Made by a program: the position numbers and the translations under genes. Shown in pieces: positions 59,722-64,000 of a stretch of 64,000 bases of DNA. Below the pieces are notes generated by a model. The model made no database searches, was not told the DNA's origin, and was given only the letters and a program-made list of their open reading frames with translations. Source of the stretch: an uncultured Sutterella sp. GTDB taxonomy: Bacteria; Pseudomonadota; Gammaproteobacteria; Burkholderiales; Burkholderiaceae_F. The DNA lies in NCBI GenBank assembly GCA_900545275.1, contig UQYG01000006.1:1-64000 (forward strand). Direction: 5' to 3'. Within the stretch, counting starts at the first letter, position 1, and each line of letters begins with the position of its first letter.

Positions 59722-60927
59722 ATGCCTTTTGAAATTCTGCAGGAATACGATCCGCTCAACACGGTCATCAAGGTCATCGGTGTGGGCGGTGGCGGCGGGA
59801 ACGCCGTCGAACACATGATCGACCACGGCGCCAAGGGGATCGAATTCATCGCGGCCAACACGGACCATCAGGCGTTGCAGCGCTCGAAGGCGCACGTCAA
59901 CATTCAGCTCGGCAGCACCGGGCTCGGCGCCGGCGCCCGTCCGGAAATCGGGGCCGCGGCGGCGGAGGAAAAGCGCGAGCAAATCGAAGCCGCTATCCGC
60001 GGCGCTCATCTGCTTTTCATCACGGCCGGTATGGGCGGCGGCACGGGGACCGGCGCCGCGCCCGTCATTGCCGAAATCGCCAAGGAGCTCGGCATTCTGA
60101 CGGTGGCCGTCGTCACCAAGCCCTTCAGCTTCGAAGGCTCCCGCCGCATGCGCGCGGCCGAGGCCGGCATCGAGAAGCTCAAGGACAAGGTCGACTCGAT
60201 GATCGTGATCCTCAATGAGAAGCTCGAAAGCGAATGCCCGCCCAACGCCACGATGAAGGAATGCTTTGAGACGAGCAATGAAGTGCTCTACAAGGCCTGC
60301 GTGGGCATCGCCGAAATCATCCACACGCCTGGCACGATCAATGTCGACTTCGAAGACATCAAGACCGTCATGAGCGAACGCGGCACGGCCATCATCGGCC
60401 TTGCGACGGCGTCGGGCGAAAATCGCGCCCGTGTGGCCGCCGAAAAGGCGATCGCCTGTCCGCTTCTCGAAGGCGCCAACCTGCAGGGCGCGCGCGGTCT
60501 TCTCGTCTACTTCACGGGTGACGAATCCCTCACTCTGGCGGAAATCCGCGAGGCTATGGACATTCTCAACACCTTCTCCACTTCGCAGGCGACCGTCATC
60601 TTCGGTTCCGCTCTGAGCGAGGAAATGGGCGACGAAGTGCGCGTCACGGTCGTGGCGACGGGTCTCGACCGCGTCGCGGAAGCGCCGCAGACGAGCGGCA
60701 AGGTCTGGAACGTGCCCAACGTCGGCGTCGACTTTGCTCAGCCCGTGGCCACGCCCGTCTCCATGACGGTTCCTCCGGTGGCGGTGCCGACGATGACGCC
60801 CGCAGCGGAACCCCAGACCGAAGCGTCCGCAGCGGAGATTCCGACGCCGCAGCCTGCGGCCGAGCCCGCCGCACCGGACCTCTCGGTGGGCAAGTTCACG
60901 GTGCCGAGTTATCTGCGCTCCAAGTGA
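59722..60927 (+). CDS. ftsZ: Cell division GTPase FtsZ
   Basis: FtsZ is the tubulin homologue that forms the Z ring. The 401-residue protein has the GTP-binding tubulin motif GMGGGTGTGAAPV (near residue 103), IGVGGGGGNAVEHM at the start, and a Pro/Ala-rich linker (about 340-385) ending in the conserved C-terminal peptide FTVPSYLRSK that binds FtsA and ZipA. GAGG precedes the ATG. A terminator follows. Confidence 0.98.
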   Translation: MPFEILQEYDPLNTVIKVIGVGGGGGNAVEHMIDHGAKGIEFIAANTDHQALQRSKAHVNIQLGSTGLGAGARPEIGAAAAEEKREQIEAAIRGAHLLFITAGMGGGTGTGAAPVIAEIAKELGILTVAVVTKPFSFEGSRRMRAAEAGIEKLKDKVDSMIVILNEKLESECPPNATMKECFETSNEVLYKACVGIAEIIHTPGTINVDFEDIKTVMSERGTAIIGLATASGENRARVAAEKAIACPLLEGANLQGARGLLVYFTGDESLTLAEIREAMDILNTFSTSQATVIFGSALSEEMGDEVRVTVVATGLDRVAEAPQTSGKVWNVPNVGVDFAQPVATPVSMTVPPVAVPTMTPAAEPQTEASAAEIPTPQPAAEPAAPDLSVGKFTVPSYLRSK

Positions 60928-60933
60928 TCCTTC

Positions 60934-60966
60934 AAGCGGCCGGCCCGTTCCGGCCGTTTGTTTTTC
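60934..60966 (+). terminator. Terminator between ftsZ and lpxC
   Basis: CGGCCGG (60937-60943) pairs with CCGGCCG (60950-60956), followed by TTTGTTTTT. lpxC starts 35 bp later, so it needs read-through or its own start. Confidence 0.8.
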
Positions 60967-61000
60967 ATCTCTTCCGACTCCGCAGAAACGAGTTTCCGTC

Positions 61001-61918
61001 ATGTATTTCAAGCAGCGCACTTTTCGCGAACCCGCCGAAACGGTCGGGATCGGTCTGCACAGCGGCCGCAAGGTCCGACTGACGCTTCGTCCGGCCGAAC
61101 CCGGAACGGGCATCATTTTCAGACGCGTGGATCAGACGCCCGTCGTCGAAATCCCTTCGAATCCCCTGAGCGTGAACGACACGCGCATGGCAACGACTCT
61201 CAACGTCGGCCGCGTTCAGGTGGCGACGGTCGAACATCTGATGAGTGCGTTGAACGGCTACGGAATCGACAACGCCTACGTGGACGTGGACGCGCCGGAA
61301 ATCCCCATCATGGACGGCTCGGGGGCGAGCTTTTCCTTCCTGATGCAGCAGGCGGGCATCGTCGAGCAGGACGCTCCGAAGCGCTTCGTTCGCCTCAAAA
61401 AGACCGTCCGGGTCGAAGAGGGCGACAAATGGGCTTCACTTTCTCCGCACAACGGCTTCAAGCTTACGTTTGAAATCGACTTCGGGCACCCCGCGATCGA
61501 TGCGACGGCGCAGCGCGCCGAAGTGGATTTCGCGCACGACACCTATGAGAAGGCCGTCGCCCGCGCGCGAACTTTCGGTTTCGTGCAGGACGTCGAAATG
61601 CTGCGCCGCATGGGGCTCGCTCAGGGGGGAAGCTTCATGAACGCCATCGTGATGGACGAATTCCGCGTGCTCAATCCCGAGGGGCTGCGTACAGGAGACG
61701 AATTCGTCAAGCACAAAATCCTCGACGCGATGGGAGACCTTTACGTGCTCGGCTCCCCGCTTCTGGCACACTACCGCGCCCACAAGTCCGGACACGGCCT
61801 CAACAATCAGCTCCTTCGCGCGCTTCTCGCCGACGAGGAGGCGTGGGAATTCGTGACCTTCGAGCACGCCGAAGACTGCCCGGTCGACTTCTGGCTTCAG
61901 CGTCCCTCGGGCGTCTGA
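61001..61918 (+). CDS. lpxC: UDP-3-O-acyl-N-acetylglucosamine deacetylase LpxC
   Basis: LpxC catalyses the first committed step of lipid A synthesis. The 305-residue length is standard. The zinc and catalytic residues lie in VEHLMSAL (near residue 78), HKILDAMGDL (near 238) and HKSGHGLNNQ (near 264). It is the usual last gene of the dcw cluster. Its final 22 bp overlap the 3' end of the convergent DUF721 gene. Confidence 0.97.
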   Translation: MYFKQRTFREPAETVGIGLHSGRKVRLTLRPAEPGTGIIFRRVDQTPVVEIPSNPLSVNDTRMATTLNVGRVQVATVEHLMSALNGYGIDNAYVDVDAPEIPIMDGSGASFSFLMQQAGIVEQDAPKRFVRLKKTVRVEEGDKWASLSPHNGFKLTFEIDFGHPAIDATAQRAEVDFAHDTYEKAVARARTFGFVQDVEMLRRMGLAQGGSFMNAIVMDEFRVLNPEGLRTGDEFVKHKILDAMGDLYVLGSPLLAHYRAHKSGHGLNNQLLRALLADEEAWEFVTFEHAEDCPVDFWLQRPSGV

Positions 61919-62787
61919 TCCGCAAGAACCGCCTCATAGAGCCGGTCCGTTTCCGTCACCGTCTGCGAGGCATAGAGTTCCCGAGCGACGTCGGCGGGTG
62001 CTTCGCCCTCGGCAAGGCGGACCTGCGCCTGGAGGAGGGCGCCGAAGCGTTCCTGAAGCTTGACGAGCAGATTTTCGAGCTCCGCTTCGCGGGTGCGCAG
62101 AATGTGAATCTTCGCGAGCATGCGTGCTCGGATCGGTGCAAAGTCCGGATTTTTCGCCGCGTCTTCGGCCGAAGGACAAAGAAAGCGCAGGTGTTCGAGG
62201 GAGCTCTGTTCGCTCCGCAGTCGGCGGACGTTTGCAATCTGTTCGCTTCGCCGTTGCGTTTCGCGTTCGATCTGCGCCCGAAGCGCTTCGTCGTAGCCCG
62301 TCTTCGGGGTGAGGATTTCTTCGAGTTTGCGCAGCGTCGCCTTGAGGGCGGGATCGTCCACGCGGTCGGCGCAGCGCGCGACGCTGAATGCGCCCTCGAG
62401 CGTTTCGCGGCGCTCCACGAGCGGAGCGGGCGGCAGATTGGGAAGAGAAAAGGGGACGGGGACGAGATGAATGTCGATGACGTCGACTTCGATTCCCTTT
62501 TGGTCGAGCGCCTTTTTCATGCGCGTGGTGAGTTGCCGCAGGCGGTTTTCCTGACCGGCGTCGCGCACCGTCAAAATGAGCTTTCGCCCCTGCAGACGAC
62601 AGTGTTTCGGGTCGCTGAAGTCGATGGCGATGCGCCAGGCCTTCAGAAGCGGACCAATCACGGCCGCCGCCTCGCGCGAGCGCGCATATTCCTGAAAAAA
62701 GGCGAAGCGGCGGTGGTTGTTGCTGTCTCCCGACAAAAGCCGCGAGAGCGACATCGTTTCCTTGTATCGGTACTGGGGTTTGGCCAT
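61897..62787 (-). CDS. DUF721/DciA-like protein with long coiled-coil C terminus
   Basis: The first 115 residues match the DUF721 pattern, including LLKAWRIAIDFSDPKHCRL, GRKLILTVRDAGQENRLRQL and VDVIDIHLVPVP. DUF721 includes DciA, the replicative helicase loader/operator in bacteria without DnaC. The remaining 180 residues are rich in Leu, Glu, Arg and Gln, and probably form a coiled coil. DUF721 genes beside lpxC and secA are common in betaproteobacteria. It is convergent with lpxC, overlapping by 22 bp. The helicase role is inferred, not shown for this form. Confidence 0.8.
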   Translation of the reverse strand: MAKPQYRYKETMSLSRLLSGDSNNHRRFAFFQEYARSREAAAVIGPLLKAWRIAIDFSDPKHCRLQGRKLILTVRDAGQENRLRQLTTRMKKALDQKGIEVDVIDIHLVPVPFSLPNLPPAPLVERRETLEGAFSVARCADRVDDPALKATLRKLEEILTPKTGYDEALRAQIERETQRRSEQIANVRRLRSEQSSLEHLRFLCPSAEDAAKNPDFAPIRARMLAKIHILRTREAELENLLVKLQERFGALLQAQVRLAEGEAPADVARELYASQTVTETDRLYEAVLADQTPEGR

Positions 62788-62877
62788 GACAGTCGCTCGA
62801 CGAGGTGAGAAAAGGCTATTCTAACCGTTTGAACCGCACCACTAGATTCCGCCCGCAACGGGGCGACGAAACTTCAC

Positions 62878-63678
62878 ATGAAACGTCTTTTGCTGATCAT
62901 CGCACTGGTTCTTTTGGGCGTGCTCTTCCTTGTCGAGCAAAGTGAGCGCTGGACGTATTCGCTCTGGCGCGCCCTTGACCGCGTCCCCGAGGCCGAGGCG
63001 CTTGAACGCGCCGGGGCGCCCGAACCCATCGCGCACGCCGCGGGGGTCGTGGAGGGACACGTCTATACGAACAGCCGCGAGGCGCTCGAGCGGGCGCTTC
63101 GCGACGGCTACCGCTTCGTGGAGCTTGATTTGCGAAAGACGATCGGCGGCGATTATTTCGCGGCGCACCGCTATCGCAAATTCTATGAAATGACGGGCGG
63201 CGCGCTCCTCACCTTCCTGCCTCCCACGAGAAAGCGCGTGGAGGAAAGCCTTCTTCACGGATCGCTTCATCCCCTGTTCCTCGAAGACGCCTGCCGGATT
63301 CTGCGCGAAAAGGACGCGTGGCTCGTCACCGACAAGGCGCGCGACTTCGGAGCGCTTCTCAAGGCCTGTCCCATGCCCGATCGGATGATCGTCGAAGTCT
63401 CAAGCCTCAATCAGTACTTCGCGGCGCTCGATGCGGGCATCCGCTATCCGGCCCTCAACACTCACCGCATCGCCGAGGCGCAGAAGGAGGGCGTCAAGAT
63501 TCTCGTCGTCACGCCAGAAACCTACGCCAAGGCCGAGGAGCGCGACGCCTTTCTCCTGGCGGGCGGCAGTCTTCTCGTCGCCTCGAGCGAGCGTTGCTCG
63601 GAATTCAAAACGCTCTTCGGGCGCCCGGGCACCTGGGTCTACACGGACCGATGCTCGCCCAAGCGCGTGGAGAAATGA
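62878..63678 (+). CDS. GDPD-like phosphodiesterase-family protein
   Basis: This 266-residue protein has an N-terminal hydrophobic helix (about 3-20) and a PI-PLC-like TIM-barrel core. The GDPD catalytic pattern is visible: H53 in PIAHAAG, N65 in YTNSREAL, E82-L-D84 (metal ligands) and H97. It may hydrolyse glycerophosphodiesters, but the sequence is divergent and the substrate is unknown. It is membrane-anchored or secreted, and stands alone between the DUF721 gene and secA. Confidence 0.75.
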   Translation: MKRLLLIIALVLLGVLFLVEQSERWTYSLWRALDRVPEAEALERAGAPEPIAHAAGVVEGHVYTNSREALERALRDGYRFVELDLRKTIGGDYFAAHRYRKFYEMTGGALLTFLPPTRKRVEESLLHGSLHPLFLEDACRILREKDAWLVTDKARDFGALLKACPMPDRMIVEVSSLNQYFAALDAGIRYPALNTHRIAEAQKEGVKILVVTPETYAKAEERDAFLLAGGSLLVASSERCSEFKTLFGRPGTWVYTDRCSPKRVEK

Positions 63679-63880
63679 ACACGGTTTTTTGCAAAATGCC
63701 GCAACCCTAGGAGTGCGGCAACGTGCGATAATCCGAAAACGCACGACCTGGCGGCTCAATTCGCGAAGGGGAGGACGGAATCTGCAGAGCGTCTTCCCTT
63801 CTTTTTGTTTCTTGACCGCCGGGGATGTTTTGGGGCCGTCTCGTTTTGCGCGGCTCGAACCATGACCAGGTTGAAGAACA
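63679..63880 (+). other. Gap before secA
   Basis: The 202-bp stretch contains a short GC inverted repeat (GCCGCA...TGCGGC, about 63698-63720) and GATAAT near 63727-63732, a possible -10 for secA. I see no SecM-like leader peptide. Confidence 0.35.
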
Positions 63881-64000
63881 ATGTTTGACGAAATTCTTAC
63901 CAAAATTTTCGGCAGTCGCAACGATCGCCTCATCAAACAATACCGTCGCAAGGTGGAGGAGATCAACAAGCTCGAACCTGCGATGAAGGCGCTGTCGGAC
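63881..64000 (+). CDS. secA: Preprotein translocase ATPase SecA (5' end only)
   Basis: The first 40 codons read MFDEILTKIFGSRNDRLIKQ and continue with VEEINKLEPAMKALSD, the typical SecA N terminus. SecA powers protein export through SecYEG. The gene runs off the window. Confidence 0.95.
   Translation, partial: MFDEILTKIFGSRNDRLIKQYRRKVEEINKLEPAMKALSD

Noticed and set aside
58441..61116. An 891-codon open frame antisense to ftsA, ftsZ and the start of lpxC
   Set aside because: It spans three recognised genes and their gaps, has low-complexity Arg/Asp/His-rich sequence and no recognisable domain.
63679..63880. SecM-like arrest peptide before secA
   Set aside because: No reading frame with a signal sequence and arrest motif is visible, and SecM is known mainly from gammaproteobacteria.

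Overview
The window is a GC-rich (roughly 60%) stretch of a Gram-negative chromosome. It is dense with short-spaced or overlapping genes and holds no insertion sequence, prophage or CRISPR array. The order of the division/cell-wall cluster, the rib-nusB-thiL-pgpA block, the lptFG pair and the protein sequences fit a betaproteobacterium. My best guess is a Sutterellaceae-like member of the Burkholderiales; this is an inference from sequence character, not from a database search.

Layout. 1-57 is the 3' end of a tRNA or tmRNA with its terminator. 201-2470 is lptF-lptG (LPS export), convergent with a 1732-residue double-length UvrA (2476-7674). 7877-8036 holds tRNA-Ala(GGC) and tRNA-Glu(TTC). Then come a ribosome hibernation factor, an unrecognised Arg/Asp-repeat protein (8820-9395), glpK-glpD, a MarC-family membrane protein and rplM-rpsI. 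14477-18866 has a deaminase, erpA, and an anmK/M23-peptidase pair. 19048-31063 runs on the plus strand: tyrS, dtd, a PEBP-family gene, glyA, nrdR-ribD-ribE, ribH-nusB, thiL-pgpA, pncC, a CorC-type protein and an unknown membrane-anchored protein. 31168-40819 is mostly on the minus strand: pyrF, groES-groL under a textbook sigma-32 promoter, hemL followed by a ScsB/DsbD-type reductase, and a PagP-like enzyme fused to a second beta-barrel. dacB (plus strand) lies inside this part. RNase P RNA and an ADP-forming acyl-CoA synthetase follow.

43617-61918 is a complete dcw cluster: mraZ, rsmH, ftsL, ftsI, murE, murF, mraY, murD, ftsW, murG, murC, ddlB, ftsQ, ftsA, ftsZ, lpxC. It has an MraZ operator at its head. 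A DUF721/DciA-like gene (convergent with lpxC), a GDPD-like protein and the first 40 codons of secA end the window.

Most genes serve envelope construction (LPS export and lipid A, peptidoglycan synthesis and recycling, division), cofactor synthesis (riboflavin, thiamine, haem, Fe-S) and translation. The least ordinary items are the PagP-barrel fusion, the tandem UvrA, the mixed-charge repeat protein, a reduced RNase P RNA, and a rib operon without ribBA between ribE and ribH.
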